From positions 60,685-124,684 of the forward strand of contig JAFVUV010000011.1 in NCBI GenBank assembly GCA_017502525.1: 64,000 bases of DNA, given 5' to 3'. The notes beneath the pieces were generated by a model, which worked only from the letters and a program-made list of their open reading frames with translations, ran no database searches and was not told the origin of the DNA. A program made the translations under genes and the position numbers. Positions 42,646 through 51,513 of the stretch are shown piece by piece (positions within the stretch are counted from its first letter, which is position 1; each line of letters opens with the position of its first letter). The DNA is from Clostridia bacterium (GTDB taxonomy: Bacteria > Bacillota > Clostridia > Christensenellales > Borkfalkiaceae).

Positions 42646-43467
42646 TTATTTATCTTTTAGACTGTTTCCAAGGTAAGTGCCGAAACTTAAAGTTGTTTTT
42701 CTTTTTGCTTTATCTTGTGAAAAACCACTTCCGTTTCTTCTTCCGTCTTTGTTACCGCCCTTAAAGTTGTTTCTTCCACCCTTTTTACCGCCACGGCTAT
42801 CGCGTCTATTTCTGTCGTTATTGTTTCTGCCTGCGTTATAAGGTTTAGAAAATTCGTCCTTATCGTTCGGTACGATTACAACGTATCTTTCTGGTTCCTT
42901 ACCTTCAGATTTAGTAGTAACCGTTTCGCTTTTTGATAAAGCGGTGTGAATAATACGTCTTTCAAACGGACTCATCGGTTCTAAAATAACTTCTCTTCTC
43001 ATTTCAGTTGCTTTTTGTTCTAATCTTTGAGCAAGTTTAATGAGTGTTTCTTCACGTTTGTCTCTATAATTTTCGCAGTCAACAACAACTTTCTTGTATT
43101 CTTTTTTGCCGATATTTGCAGCTGCACCAGCCAAAGTTTGAATAGCATCTAACACTTCACCACGGTAACCGATAATTGCAGAAGTATCTTCAGCAGTCAA
43201 AGTGATAGTCGTGTTTTCACCCCTTTCGGTAAGAGTTGCGGTTGCATTCAGTTTCATAATATCAATTATTCCTTGAACGAATTCAACTGCTTTGTCTTCA
43301 TCTGTTTTCTTTCTTTTAATTTCAACTACGGCTCTTCCTTTCATTCTTCCAAAAAGACCTTTAGTTGGTTGTTCGATAACGGTTATTTCTATGTTTTCTT
43401 CAGTTAAGTTTAACTCTTTTAAACCGTTTTCAATGGTTTCTTCAACCGTTTTACCTATAAACTCCAT
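42646..43467 (-). CDS. khpB: RNA-binding protein KhpB/Jag
   Basis: About 273 aa: Jag N-terminal domain (MEFIGKTVEETIENGLKEL), a KH domain (about residues 70-150, with DTSAIIGYRGEVLDAIQTLA holding the GxxG loop), an R3H domain (MSPFERRIIHTALSKSETVTT) and a basic Gly/Asn/Arg-rich tail. It binds RNA and regulates cell elongation in Gram-positive cocci. I start at ATG 43467; the earlier GTG overlaps the ribosome-binding sequence GGAGG. It follows yidC directly. Confidence 0.93.
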   Translation of the reverse strand: MEFIGKTVEETIENGLKELNLTEENIEITVIEQPTKGLFGRMKGRAVVEIKRKKTDEDKAVEFVQGIIDIMKLNATATLTERGENTTITLTAEDTSAIIGYRGEVLDAIQTLAGAAANIGKKEYKKVVVDCENYRDKREETLIKLAQRLEQKATEMRREVILEPMSPFERRIIHTALSKSETVTTKSEGKEPERYVVIVPNDKDEFSKPYNAGRNNNDRNRRDSRGGKKGGRNNFKGGNKDGRRNGSGFSQDKAKRKTTLSFGTYLGNSLKDK

Positions 43468-43484
43468 TATTACCTCCACGCTAA

Positions 43485-45152
43485 CTATTTAATTCTTCCA
43501 CGGATATTCTTTTTCTTATTATCCGCCGTACCCGAAAGGAAATCACCCGTTTCCTTATTCACTTTACCTTTTGAGTTAGCTTTTTCTTTCTTTTTATCTT
43601 TTACGTTTTGCTGTGGCTCTTCCTTAGGAACGTAAACTCTTCCTCTTACAGTAGTATTGTTGCCTTCGCCAGACATTGATTTTTCCTTTTTAATTTTTTT
43701 GTCTACCAAAAAGTTAATTAAAAAGGTCGTTCCTATACTTAATATATTACTTAAAATAATGTATATTGAGAACGCAGAAGTATACATAAATGCGAATATA
43801 GCCATCATAATAGGCATCATCCACATCATAACCTTTTGAGTTTGCGCGCCTTGTCCATCAACCGTTTGTAATTCCATTTGCGCTTTTTGAGACTTATTCA
43901 TAACGAACTGCATCAAGAAAGACATACCTGCAGTTAAAACTACTAAAATATAGTAACCGTTAGGTTCGGTCTTTTGTTGAGATAAGTTTGCCGTCAATAA
44001 GTCATAGTTTGCATCACTAACGTCAGTTCCGTTGTAAGCGGCAGCTCTTTTAAAGTTAGCCCAATTGCTTTCTAACGGATGAGCCGTAGGACTATCGGTA
44101 ATCCAAATGTTTTTAATCCACAAAAACCCTTCTTGTCCGTCGACATAAGTCTTTGCAGCCATTTCGCTTTGTATTGAATTTATAAACGTAGAAGTATAAA
44201 TTAATTCGCTATCCAAATAGTTAAGTTCATTGTCGTTTTGAACTAACCAACTCTTAAACTCGTTAATATCGCTAAACGGGGCAGGGGATTCAGCCGTTGC
44301 TTTAGCAATTTCAGCATCAAACGCCGTTTGAAGAGCTAATGCGTAAGCATCAGTTAAACCGTTACCGTTTTTATCTAATAAATTATTATTGATTTCATTT
44401 ATAGGCGCACCTTGTTTAATAGAAGTCGTGTTATATTCATAACCACCCCAAACGGGTGCACCGTTAGTTATATCAAAGTTTTGCGTAACTGAAATATAAC
44501 TAGTATCAGTATCAACAACTAATTTATAAGAAGTAAGTTCACCACTAACGATAGTTTCAACCTTAGCGTTAACAACACCGTTTGCATATTCTTTTTCCGT
44601 CGTATTATCAGTAAATTTTGGTACGCCGGATTCAACTTTAATATCGTTTCTAATAGCGTCGCCTAAAACTATACTATAATCTTGGTTACGAACAATATAT
44701 TCACCGTCTTCTTCAATACCTACGTAAACAACGTTATTATAAGATTGAGTCATTGCATAAAAATTTTCTCTAATCTTAAATTGTGAATACGCTGTAAAAC
44801 CGTTAAGAGCAACGATAAAGATAACAAGCGTTAAAATAGTCGGCAAACAAGCGCCAAACATAGAATAACCGTTCTTTTTATAAAGAGCCATCATTTTTTG
44901 GTTATATAACTCTTTATTATCCGCATATTGTTTTTGTAATTTTTCAAGTTCCGGGCGCATTTCTTCCATTTTCACGGAATTTCTACGCATAGATGCTCTT
45001 GAAACGAAATCGAAAGGCAAAGTAATCAACTTTAAAATGAGCGTAAACAATACAACGCCCACCGTAATTGAAGATGTTATTGATACAAGCCAAACCATTA
45101 TATCAACTATAAAGTTACCTGTAATCGGTTTATCAAATACAATTATACCCAT
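43485..45152 (-). CDS. yidC: Membrane protein insertase YidC with a large insert
   Basis: A 555-residue insertase. The first helices (about 10-48, 97-125) and the cytoplasmic segment with RRNSVKMEEMRPELEKLQKQ match YidC/OxaA. The last helices (YILVVLTAGMSFLMQFVMNK near 365, then MMPIMMAIFAFMYTSAFS and IYIILSNILSIGTTFLI) match the C-terminal core. Between about residues 130 and 360 lies a soluble insert with beta-rich sequence and a DKNGNGLTDAYAL loop like a calcium-binding loop. Gram-positive YidC is normally 260-300 aa, so the insert doubles the size. It lies between helices 2 and 3, not 1 and 2 as in E. coli. The tail is basic. Confidence 0.93.
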   Translation of the reverse strand: MGIIVFDKPITGNFIVDIMVWLVSITSSITVGVVLFTLILKLITLPFDFVSRASMRRNSVKMEEMRPELEKLQKQYADNKELYNQKMMALYKKNGYSMFGACLPTILTLVIFIVALNGFTAYSQFKIRENFYAMTQSYNNVVYVGIEEDGEYIVRNQDYSIVLGDAIRNDIKVESGVPKFTDNTTEKEYANGVVNAKVETIVSGELTSYKLVVDTDTSYISVTQNFDITNGAPVWGGYEYNTTSIKQGAPINEINNNLLDKNGNGLTDAYALALQTAFDAEIAKATAESPAPFSDINEFKSWLVQNDNELNYLDSELIYTSTFINSIQSEMAAKTYVDGQEGFLWIKNIWITDSPTAHPLESNWANFKRAAAYNGTDVSDANYDLLTANLSQQKTEPNGYYILVVLTAGMSFLMQFVMNKSQKAQMELQTVDGQGAQTQKVMMWMMPIMMAIFAFMYTSAFSIYIILSNILSIGTTFLINFLVDKKIKKEKSMSGEGNNTTVRGRVYVPKEEPQQNVKDKKKEKANSKGKVNKETGDFLSGTADNKKKNIRGRIK

Positions 45153-45153
45153 T

Positions 45154-45387
45154 TTAATATACCCATTTAACTATGCTTTTTTTATCGGGAACGGGGTCGA
45201 AACCACCCTTACACCACGGCGTACATCTTAAAATTCTTCGCACACCTAAAAAACACCCTACGAAAAACCCACGCTTTAAAATCGCTTCCAAAGTATATTG
45301 AGAGCAACTGGGAAAATACATACAAGTTCCTTTTGAAAGAAACTTCTGATAAAATTTTATAAGCGCAACGCCTAAATACTTCAGCAT
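45154..45387 (-). CDS. yidD: Membrane protein insertion efficiency factor YidD
   Basis: A 77-residue protein. Family signature: FYQKFLSKGTCMYFPSCSQY with the Cys pair, YTLEAILKRGFFVGCFLG, and ILRCTPWCKGGFDPVP. It assists YidC in membrane insertion. It is between rnpA and yidC and almost abuts both, the standard order. Confidence 0.96.
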   Translation of the reverse strand: MLKYLGVALIKFYQKFLSKGTCMYFPSCSQYTLEAILKRGFFVGCFLGVRRILRCTPWCKGGFDPVPDKKSIVKWVY

Positions 45388-45390
45388 ATA

Positions 45391-45723
45391 CTAATTAAAA
45401 AAACCGCCTTTCTTAAACATTTTATTCATACAGTCTTTAAATTCAGCAAGTGAGTAGTCCGTTTTCACCTTTGGTATAAAAACAAAAAAGAAGTTTTGCC
45501 CTAAATTCGGTATAAAACTTCTGAAAGATTCCCGCAAAAGGCGTTTTATTCTATTTCTTTTAACGCTTCCACCGTGTTTTTTGCTTACAGCAAAACCTGC
45601 TTTAATTTGCTTTGACGGAAAGAAAACAACCGTTAAACTTTCCGAATAAAGCCTTTTGCCCTTTTTAAATACCAGATTGAAATCTTTTTCTTTTTTTAAC
45701 CTGTAATCAAAGGTCATTTTCAT
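45391..45723 (-). CDS. rnpA: Ribonuclease P protein component
   Basis: About 110 aa. The RNR signature is SVKRNRIKRLLRESFR near residue 53, preceded by GFAVSKKHGG. It binds and helps rnpB RNA. It starts 4 bases from the rpmH stop, in the classical rpmH-rnpA-yidD-yidC-khpB order. Confidence 0.96.
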   Translation of the reverse strand: MKMTFDYRLKKEKDFNLVFKKGKRLYSESLTVVFFPSKQIKAGFAVSKKHGGSVKRNRIKRLLRESFRSFIPNLGQNFFFVFIPKVKTDYSLAEFKDCMNKMFKKGGFFN

Positions 45724-45726
45724 GCC

Positions 45727-45861
45727 TTAAGCAGAAAGCTTATGACGACCTTTATTACGACGTCTTTTTAATACGTTCTTGCCCGAACGGGTTTTCATTC
45801 TTTTTCTGAACCCGTGAACCTTGCTCGTCTGTCTCTTTTTGGGCTGATAAGTTTGTTTCAT
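45727..45861 (-). CDS. rpmH: 50S ribosomal protein L34
   Basis: A 44-residue basic protein, [18 protein letters not shown] onward, with [19 protein letters not shown] at the core, the L34 signature. Its start has AAGGAG upstream. It is too short for many gene finders but unmistakable. It follows dnaN by 80 bases. Confidence 0.97.
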   Translation of the reverse strand: MKQTYQPKKRQTSKVHGFRKRMKTRSGKNVLKRRRNKGRHKLSA

Positions 45862-45941
45862 AATATTTTCTCCTTAATATTAAGTATTTTTTTCATTTTG
45901 CTATACTATTGTATAGATATTTTTAAATTTTGTCAATTAAA

Positions 45942-47042
45942 TTACGCGTTTATTCTTACGGGAAGTAGTAAATATAAAAATCCTTCGTTACCCGTAGCCG
46001 TAATAATACACGGGTCTATAGGCGTATTTAGATTTAAATTTATAAACTCTTCAGTAGCAATCTTCAAATATTCAGATAAATATTTACCGTTAAACGCAAT
46101 CGTCATATCTTTTCCGGATAGATTTACGGGGATATTCTCGTTTACGTTACCTATTTCAGATTTTGCGCTTACTATAATACCTTCTTCACTGATATCAAGT
46201 TTAATTACGTTATATCTATCGTTTCTAACTATAATCGACGCTCTTTCAATACTATTTAATAAAGCTTGTCTATTGATAGTTACCACGTTTGAAAAAGAAG
46301 TAGGTAAAATATGATTATATTTAACGAATTCGCCTTCTATCAATCTTGAAATTAAAACGGTGTTTTCAAGTTCTATAAATAAGGTATTCTTTTGAACGGA
46401 AACTTTTAAAATCTCATCTTCTTTCTCTAAAAGCCTAATTATTTCTAACAATGCTCTTGAAGGAATAACTACTTTCATATCCTTGCTAGCACGAACAGGC
46501 TTTTTAACAACCGACATTCTAAATCCGTCTAAAGCAACTACGGTTAAGATATCAGATTGAATTTCAAATAAACAACCTTTAAGGATAGGACGACTATCGT
46601 CCGCAGAACAAGCAAAAGAAGTTCTTTCAACAACGTTTTTAAAATCTAATTGAGAAATTTCAAAAAATGCGTCTTCTTCTTGCTTTTCAATTTTAGGGAA
46701 ACTTTCCGTAGGGAACACTTGAAGTTCACTTTCAGAAGAAGAATATTTAATTTGTAATTGTCCATCGTAAAGTCTGCAAAGTTCAACTTGTTCTTTTTCT
46801 AACTTTTTAGCAAAGTCAACGAAATATTTACCAACAACGACGGTTTCACCTTCCATTAAAACGTCTGCTTTAATCTTTTTTTCAATGGTTAATTCAGTAT
46901 CGGTAGCAAGTAAAGTTAAACTATCGCCTTTGGCGGTAATTTTTATACCTTCTAAAACGGGGTTAGCAGCTTTAACAGAAAGAGCTTTACTAACCTTTAA
47001 CACTGCATCAGATAAATCAAGACCGTCGCAAATAAGTTTCAT
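45942..47042 (-). CDS. dnaN: DNA polymerase III beta sliding clamp
   Basis: A 366-residue clamp with three repeated domains. Family stretches are SVKAANPVLEGIKI near 25, DDSRPILKGCLFEIQ near 150, ALDGFRMSVVKKP near 175 and the C-terminal YLLLPVRINA, close to the usual MPMR-like ending. It has GGAG before the ATG. dnaA, normally upstream, is absent: instead an AT-rich gap and a gene pointing the other way follow. It leads a minus-strand run of six (dnaN, rpmH, rnpA, yidD, yidC, khpB). Confidence 0.97.
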   Translation of the reverse strand: MKLICDGLDLSDAVLKVSKALSVKAANPVLEGIKITAKGDSLTLLATDTELTIEKKIKADVLMEGETVVVGKYFVDFAKKLEKEQVELCRLYDGQLQIKYSSSESELQVFPTESFPKIEKQEEDAFFEISQLDFKNVVERTSFACSADDSRPILKGCLFEIQSDILTVVALDGFRMSVVKKPVRASKDMKVVIPSRALLEIIRLLEKEDEILKVSVQKNTLFIELENTVLISRLIEGEFVKYNHILPTSFSNVVTINRQALLNSIERASIIVRNDRYNVIKLDISEEGIIVSAKSEIGNVNENIPVNLSGKDMTIAFNGKYLSEYLKIATEEFINLNLNTPIDPCIITATGNEGFLYLLLPVRINA

Positions 47043-47497
47043 ATTTATTCTCCAAAAGAAAAGCTTTTACACACTTTTCGCTATTTTAATTTTATCTTAT
47101 TATATTATATAATATAATAAATAAAAAATCAAGAGAAACAGTCTTTTTATATATTAATTTTTTAGGCTAAATTATTGACGGTCATAGCTGAAATTTTTTA
47201 TTTAGTTTTAGTTTTCTTTTTTATTTAAAATATATAAATAAGTAGTATTATTAGTAGTGTGTGTATAATTGTTGATAAATAGTTTTTTGTTAGTAAATCA
47301 TTATAAAATTAATTATTTAATAAAAGTTAATTTAAAGTGAAATAAAAATTAGTTTGTTAGTTTAAGTGGACAACTTTTACGTTAAACGTATCAAAAATAA
47401 AATAGAAAATTTTTTATTATAACTACAAAGTTTTATTAAAAAAGTTATTGACCTATTTATTAACTTATTAAAAAATAAAACGTTAATAAAAAAATAA
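47043..47497. other. oriC: AT-rich candidate replication origin region
   Basis: A 490-base gap between divergent dnaN and rsmG. It is strongly AT-rich with few structures. DnaA-box-like 9-mers are TTTTACACA (47065-47073), TGTGTATAA (47260-47268) and TGTTGATAA (47270-47278; one mismatch). To the left, plus-strand coding is C-rich, and here it turns G-rich (AGTAGTGTGTGT), as expected at an origin. No tight DnaA-box cluster is seen and dnaA is missing, so this is a candidate, not a proof. Confidence 0.5.
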
Positions 47498-47526
47498 TTG
47501 TTAATTAATTTATTTTGTGTTATACT
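47498..47526 (+). promoter_or_regulatory. Promoter of rsmG (possibly leaderless)
   Basis: TTGTTA (47498-47503), 17-bp gap, TATACT (47521-47526). The ATG of rsmG starts seven bases later at 47533, where transcription would begin, and no ribosome-binding site is visible. Confidence 0.6.
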
Positions 47527-47532
47527 CTTTCT

Positions 47533-48222
47533 ATGAGAGAAATTTTTAATGAGTTTTCGGTAAAGGTTAGTGATTTACAAGCGGAATTGTTTGAAAAATA
47601 TTTTAATCTTTTAATCGAGTATAACCAAAAATTTAATATTACGGCAATTACGGATAAGAAAGAAGTTTACGTTAAACACTTTATTGACAGTATTTTGGTT
47701 GTGGATAAGTTCATAACTAAAGAAAATTTAAGTATGATTGACGTGGGTTCAGGCGGTGGGTTTCCCGCGATTCCCGTTAAAATTATGAGAGATGATTTAT
47801 CTTTAACTTTACTTGAGGCAACGGGAAAAAAATGTGAGTTTCTTAAAACTGTTGTCAAAAAGTTAGGATTAAAGAACGTAACGGTTATTAACGATAGAGC
47901 CGAAACTTTAGCTAAAAACGAAAATTACCGCGAAAAGTTTGATATTTGTTCAGCACGTGCAGTTGCAAGGCTAAATACGTTATGTGAATATTGTATGCCG
48001 TTCGTAAAGGTTGATGGAAATTTTATAGCGTATAAAGGTGATGCTGAAGAAGAAGTAACTGAAGCCCTAAACGCAGTAAAAATTTTAGGCGGAAAAGTTG
48101 AAGAAACTTATTTATACGAATTAGACGGGGCAAAAAGAACTTTAGTAAAAATTAAAAAAACTAAAAATACCGATAAAAAATATCCGCGTGGAAACGGAAA
48201 GGAGAGAAAAAATCCACTGTGA
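47533..48222 (+). CDS. rsmG: 16S rRNA (guanine527-N7)-methyltransferase
   Basis: About 229 aa. The S-adenosylmethionine site is MIDVGSGGGFPAIPVKI near residue 65, followed by LTLLEATGKKCEFLK, and EKFDICSARAVARLN near 135 is the RsmG signature. It methylates G527 of 16S rRNA. I start at ATG 47533 (MREIFNEF). The stop overlaps the GTG start of the next gene. Usual neighbours mnmE/mnmG are absent. Confidence 0.95.
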   Translation: MREIFNEFSVKVSDLQAELFEKYFNLLIEYNQKFNITAITDKKEVYVKHFIDSILVVDKFITKENLSMIDVGSGGGFPAIPVKIMRDDLSLTLLEATGKKCEFLKTVVKKLGLKNVTVINDRAETLAKNENYREKFDICSARAVARLNTLCEYCMPFVKVDGNFIAYKGDAEEEVTEALNAVKILGGKVEETYLYELDGAKRTLVKIKKTKNTDKKYPRGNGKERKNPL

Positions 48223-48692
48223 AAGAGTTATTTATAAATAAAGCGCGCACGATTGCCGTTACCGGACATAGAGATATTTATAAAGATTTCGATAGAGAAA
48301 AATTAAAAAACTTATTTTTGGAAATAGTTGAAAAAGGGTTTGACACTTTTTTAGTAGGTATGGCAGTTGGGTTTGATACCGTTTGTTTTCAAATTTTAGA
48401 AGAAATAAGAAAAGATAAAGATATAAAAATTATAGCTTGTATACCTTGTTTAACTCAACCTAATAGATTTAGTTTAGAGCAAAAGAAAGAATATTACAGG
48501 ATGTTATCGGTTGCCGACGATAAAAAAATATTATCGGAAGAGTATACGCCTAGATGTATGCAAAAACGAAACGAATATATGGTAAACAACGCTTTTGCAT
48601 TAGTAGCCTATTTAAAAAGAGATTACGGTGGAACGGCAAACACGGTAAGATACGCAAGAAAAAAACAAGTTCCGATAATATTATTTAAATAA
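48219..48692 (+). CDS. SLOG-fold (DUF1273/YpsA-like) protein
   Basis: A 157-residue cytoplasmic protein. The opening AVTGHRDI and the middle TFLVGMAVGFDTVCFQIL, and the end RDYGGTANTVRYARKK with GGT, follow the YpsA/DUF1273 SLOG pattern, a Rossmann-like nucleotide-binding fold. YpsA affects cell division in Bacillus; others are nucleotide-derived ligand sensors. The GTG start overlaps the rsmG stop by four bases (GTGA), so the genes are coupled. Confidence 0.75.
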   Translation: MKELFINKARTIAVTGHRDIYKDFDREKLKNLFLEIVEKGFDTFLVGMAVGFDTVCFQILEEIRKDKDIKIIACIPCLTQPNRFSLEQKKEYYRMLSVADDKKILSEEYTPRCMQKRNEYMVNNAFALVAYLKRDYGGTANTVRYARKKQVPIILFK

Positions 48693-48702
48693 AGCCACAA
48701 AA

Positions 48703-48734
48703 AAAACGCTTTGGTTAATTTTCCAAAGCGTTTT
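48703..48734. terminator. Bidirectional terminator
   Basis: A perfect 12-bp stem AAAACGCTTTGG / CCAAAGCGTTTT between converging genes. Confidence 0.9.
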
Positions 48735-48750
48735 ATATTTTTACGTAATA

Positions 48751-49017
48751 TTATAGGAATTTTTTATAACCTTCACCGTATTTAACACATCGTGAAATTC
48801 TTGATAGCGTTGCTGACGAAATATCTGTTTTAGAAATGATTTTTTCGTAAGTTTCACCGTCTATTAAAAGTTTTGCAGCCTTAACGCGTTGCGCCATTGA
48901 ATCAAGTTCTTTAATAGTGCAAAGGTCTTTGAAAAAAATTTCACAATCTTGTTCAGTTTTTAGGTTTAAGATTGCGCTGAATAATTCGCCGTAAGAATTT
49001 TTAATATCTTCACTCAT
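48751..49017 (-). CDS. YerC/YecD family TrpR-related protein
   Basis: An 88-residue protein with the TrpR-superfamily helix-turn-helix: LDSMAQRVKAAKLLIDGETY near residue 35 and ATLSRISRCVKYGEGYKKF at the end. It is a small DNA-binding regulator family of unknown target in Firmicutes. It follows the ABC ATPase by 2 bases, so it is co-transcribed with the transporter. It may regulate that operon, but this is inference. Confidence 0.88.
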   Translation of the reverse strand: MSEDIKNSYGELFSAILNLKTEQDCEIFFKDLCTIKELDSMAQRVKAAKLLIDGETYEKIISKTDISSATLSRISRCVKYGEGYKKFL

Positions 49018-49019
49018 AT

Positions 49020-49886
49020 TTATTCACCGTCCTTTTCAGAAACGTTAGACAAAAAGTGGATAAGTTTTTCAGACTTTGGATTTTCCATAACTTCTTTAGG
49101 TGTGCCTTGTTCTTCAACAACACCGTCTGCCATAAAGATAATTTTATCAGAAACGTTTTTAGCAAAACCCATTTCGTGCGTTACTATAATCATAGTTCTA
49201 TTATCTTCTTTTAACGAGCGGATAACCTTTAATACTTCGCCGGTGAGTTCTGGGTCAAGGGCAGAAGTCGGCTCGTCAAAACACAAAATTTTGGGTTTTA
49301 ATGCAAGAGCGCGTGCGATAGCAACGCGTTGACATTGTCCACCTGAAAGTTCACAAGGATAAGCGTTAATTTTTTCTGATAAATCGATTTTTTTAAGCAA
49401 AGAAACAGCTTCTTCGTTTATTGATTTTTTGCCGTTCTCCTTAAACTCTAAAATCTTTTTCTTTATTTCAGCACGAGTCAAACTTGCATCAGTTTTTGCT
49501 TGTTCTTTAAGTTGTTTTTTATAATTTTTAACGTCGTCTTTTAATAAAAGCAACGGGGCAATAGTGATGTTTTGTAAAACGTTGTATTGCGGAAAAAGAT
49601 TAAAAGATTGAAAAACAAGTCCAAAATTAAGCCTTTTTTCGCGCAAAACTTTTTCGTTGTCTTTTACTTCAATTTTGCTATCATATAAGACCTGACCGTC
49701 AAGCGTCATTTTACCGTCGGAAGGCGTTTCTAAAAAATTTATGCAACGCAAAAGCGTGGTTTTACCCGACCCGGAAGAGCCGATAATAGAAACCACTTCA
49801 CCTTGATTAAGGTCGATATCAATACCTTTAAGAACTTGAGTATTACCGAAAGATTTATTAAAATTTTCAATTTTTAAATACGACAT
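49020..49886 (-). CDS. Polar amino-acid ABC transporter ATP-binding protein (GlnQ-like)
   Basis: A 288-residue ATPase. Walker A is IIGSSGSGKTTLLRC near residue 33, the Q-loop FGLVFQSFNLFPQY near 90, signature LSGGQCQRVAIARAL near 180 and Walker B ILCFDEPTSALDPE near 200. Between the Q-loop and the signature an extra segment of about 40 Lys/Glu-rich residues (about 115-150) makes it longer than the usual 240. It partners the permease and binding protein upstream. Confidence 0.95.
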   Translation of the reverse strand: MSYLKIENFNKSFGNTQVLKGIDIDLNQGEVVSIIGSSGSGKTTLLRCINFLETPSDGKMTLDGQVLYDSKIEVKDNEKVLREKRLNFGLVFQSFNLFPQYNVLQNITIAPLLLLKDDVKNYKKQLKEQAKTDASLTRAEIKKKILEFKENGKKSINEEAVSLLKKIDLSEKINAYPCELSGGQCQRVAIARALALKPKILCFDEPTSALDPELTGEVLKVIRSLKEDNRTMIIVTHEMGFAKNVSDKIIFMADGVVEEQGTPKEVMENPKSEKLIHFLSNVSEKDGE

Positions 49887-49889
49887 AAA

Positions 49890-50534
49890 TTATACCTTGT
49901 AGTAAGAAAGTTTTTTCTCAAGCCAACCGAAAACGAGAGTAAGAATGCCAACGAACAAAAGATAAAAAATACCAGTATAGAATAGTGGCCAAATAAGTCC
50001 GTAAGCAGTAAAATCTTCTGCATATTTGAGTATTTCTGCTACCATAATAACCCTTGCTAAAGAAGTGTCTTTAACTAAGGTTATAATTTCGTTACTCATA
50101 GGTGGAATTATGTTTTTTATGACCTGTAAAATAATAATCTTAAAGAATATTTGAGTTTTGGTCATACCTAAAACTTTACCTGCTTCGTATTGACCTTTAG
50201 GAATAGCTTCAATACCCGAACGGTAAATTTCCGAAAAATAGCAAGCGTAATTGATACTAAAAGCCACAAGCACGGCAATAAATCTTGGTAATAAGGGTAG
50301 GTGAAATAATAAACCCGGAACGTAATAAATAATTATTACTTGTAACATTAACGGAGTTCCCCTAATAATCCAAACGATACAGCGCACGAAGATTTTAAGT
50401 GGCTTAAATTTACTCATAGAGCCGAACGCAATCAAAAGTCCCAGCGGTAAAGCCGAGACTAATGTAAGCGCAAATATTTCGCAAGTCGTTAAAAAACCTT
50501 GCAAAAGTTTTAACGTAATGGTTATAAAATCCAT
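49890..50534 (-). CDS. Polar amino-acid ABC transporter permease
   Basis: A 214-residue HisM/GlnP-type permease with about five helices. The motif VRCIVWIIRGTPLMLQVIII and the EAA-like loop AIPKGQYEAGKVLGMTKTQI (near residue 132) identify the family. It forms the membrane channel with the ATPase at 49020-49886 and the binding protein at 50556-51338. Confidence 0.95.
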   Translation of the reverse strand: MDFITITLKLLQGFLTTCEIFALTLVSALPLGLLIAFGSMSKFKPLKIFVRCIVWIIRGTPLMLQVIIIYYVPGLLFHLPLLPRFIAVLVAFSINYACYFSEIYRSGIEAIPKGQYEAGKVLGMTKTQIFFKIIILQVIKNIIPPMSNEIITLVKDTSLARVIMVAEILKYAEDFTAYGLIWPLFYTGIFYLLFVGILTLVFGWLEKKLSYYKV

Positions 50535-50555
50535 AAAAATTCCTTAAATTATTGA

Positions 50556-51338
50556 TTAACCGAAGTATTTAGCAAGTAGAGTATCGAAAGTGCCGTTTGC
50601 TTTAAGAATATCAATAGCTTTTTCGATAGCGAAAGTGGTAGCGGTATCTTGTGCTCTGCAACCGATTCCGAAGTATTCTACTTCAAAATCAACGTCAACG
50701 TAAGTAAGGTCAGGGTTAGCTGAGCCTTCGCCAACTAAAACGTCTGCCATAAGTTTATCGATAACAGCAACCTTGTTAGAACCACTCTTAACTTCAAGAA
50801 GCGTGTCTTTTTGAGCAGAAACACCGGTAGGAGTAATGCCTAAACCTTTAACGGTAGAATCACCAGCAGAACCCGTTTCAACTAAAACCTCAAGACCGGT
50901 TGCATCAAGACCTTTTTTGGTAGCAGACGCGCTGAATTTTTCAGCATCGGCAACTTTACAAACGATAACTTGTTTATTTTCTAAGTAAGGATTAGTGATA
51001 GACATAGCTTGTGAAAGTTCTTCAGTAATAGTCATACCGTTCCAAACAACGTCAATTTCTTTAGAGTTAAGCGACATAACTTTGTTTTTCCAAACGATTT
51101 CTTTAAATTCGTATTGAACGTTTAATAATTCACAAACCTTAATAGCAAGTTCAGTATCAAAACCAACAAAAGAATTATCAGTTTCATCAAAGTAGTTCAT
51201 AGGTGGATAAATAGTGTAGCCGATAACTAATTTACCGTCGCCAACACCGATATCAGAACTTTTAGAACAAGCGGTAAGACCAAAGCAAGCCGAGAACGCT
51301 AAAAGAAGCGTAAGCATAAGTGTAACAATTTTTTTCAT
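50556..51338 (-). CDS. Amino-acid ABC transporter substrate-binding lipoprotein
   Basis: A 260-residue solute-binding protein. The lipobox is LTACSKSSD, with Cys near residue 24. The family 3 fold begins with KLVIGYTIYPPMNYFDE and shows FVGFDTELAIKVCELLNVQY near 63 and ATTFAIEKAIDILKANG near the end. It binds a polar amino acid outside the membrane and hands it to the permease. It is the first gene of the four-gene operon. Confidence 0.95.
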   Translation of the reverse strand: MKKIVTLMLTLLLAFSACFGLTACSKSSDIGVGDGKLVIGYTIYPPMNYFDETDNSFVGFDTELAIKVCELLNVQYEFKEIVWKNKVMSLNSKEIDVVWNGMTITEELSQAMSITNPYLENKQVIVCKVADAEKFSASATKKGLDATGLEVLVETGSAGDSTVKGLGITPTGVSAQKDTLLEVKSGSNKVAVIDKLMADVLVGEGSANPDLTYVDVDFEVEYFGIGCRAQDTATTFAIEKAIDILKANGTFDTLLAKYFG

Positions 51339-51473
51339 AAAAGTATCTCCTATTAAAATTTTATTTACTTTATCATAATAAAGTGTTAAAGCATAAGTAT
51401 TATACTTTATTACGCTAAAGAAGTAAAGCGTTTTAACGTACTTTTTTAAAATTTATAAAAAATATTTTTATGA

Positions 51474-51511
51474 AAAACGGCTACTTGTCTAATTAGGTAA
51501 GTAGCCGTTTT
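51474..51511. terminator. Terminator near the 49-residue ORF
   Basis: A perfect 13-bp stem AAAACGGCTACTT / AAGTAGCCGTTTT with a 12-base loop, immediately past the stop at 51514. Confidence 0.85.
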
Positions 51512-51513
51512 AA

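Noticed and set aside
45814..46314. 166-codon open frame on the plus strand
   Set aside because: It runs antisense to rpmH and dnaN, both clear genes.
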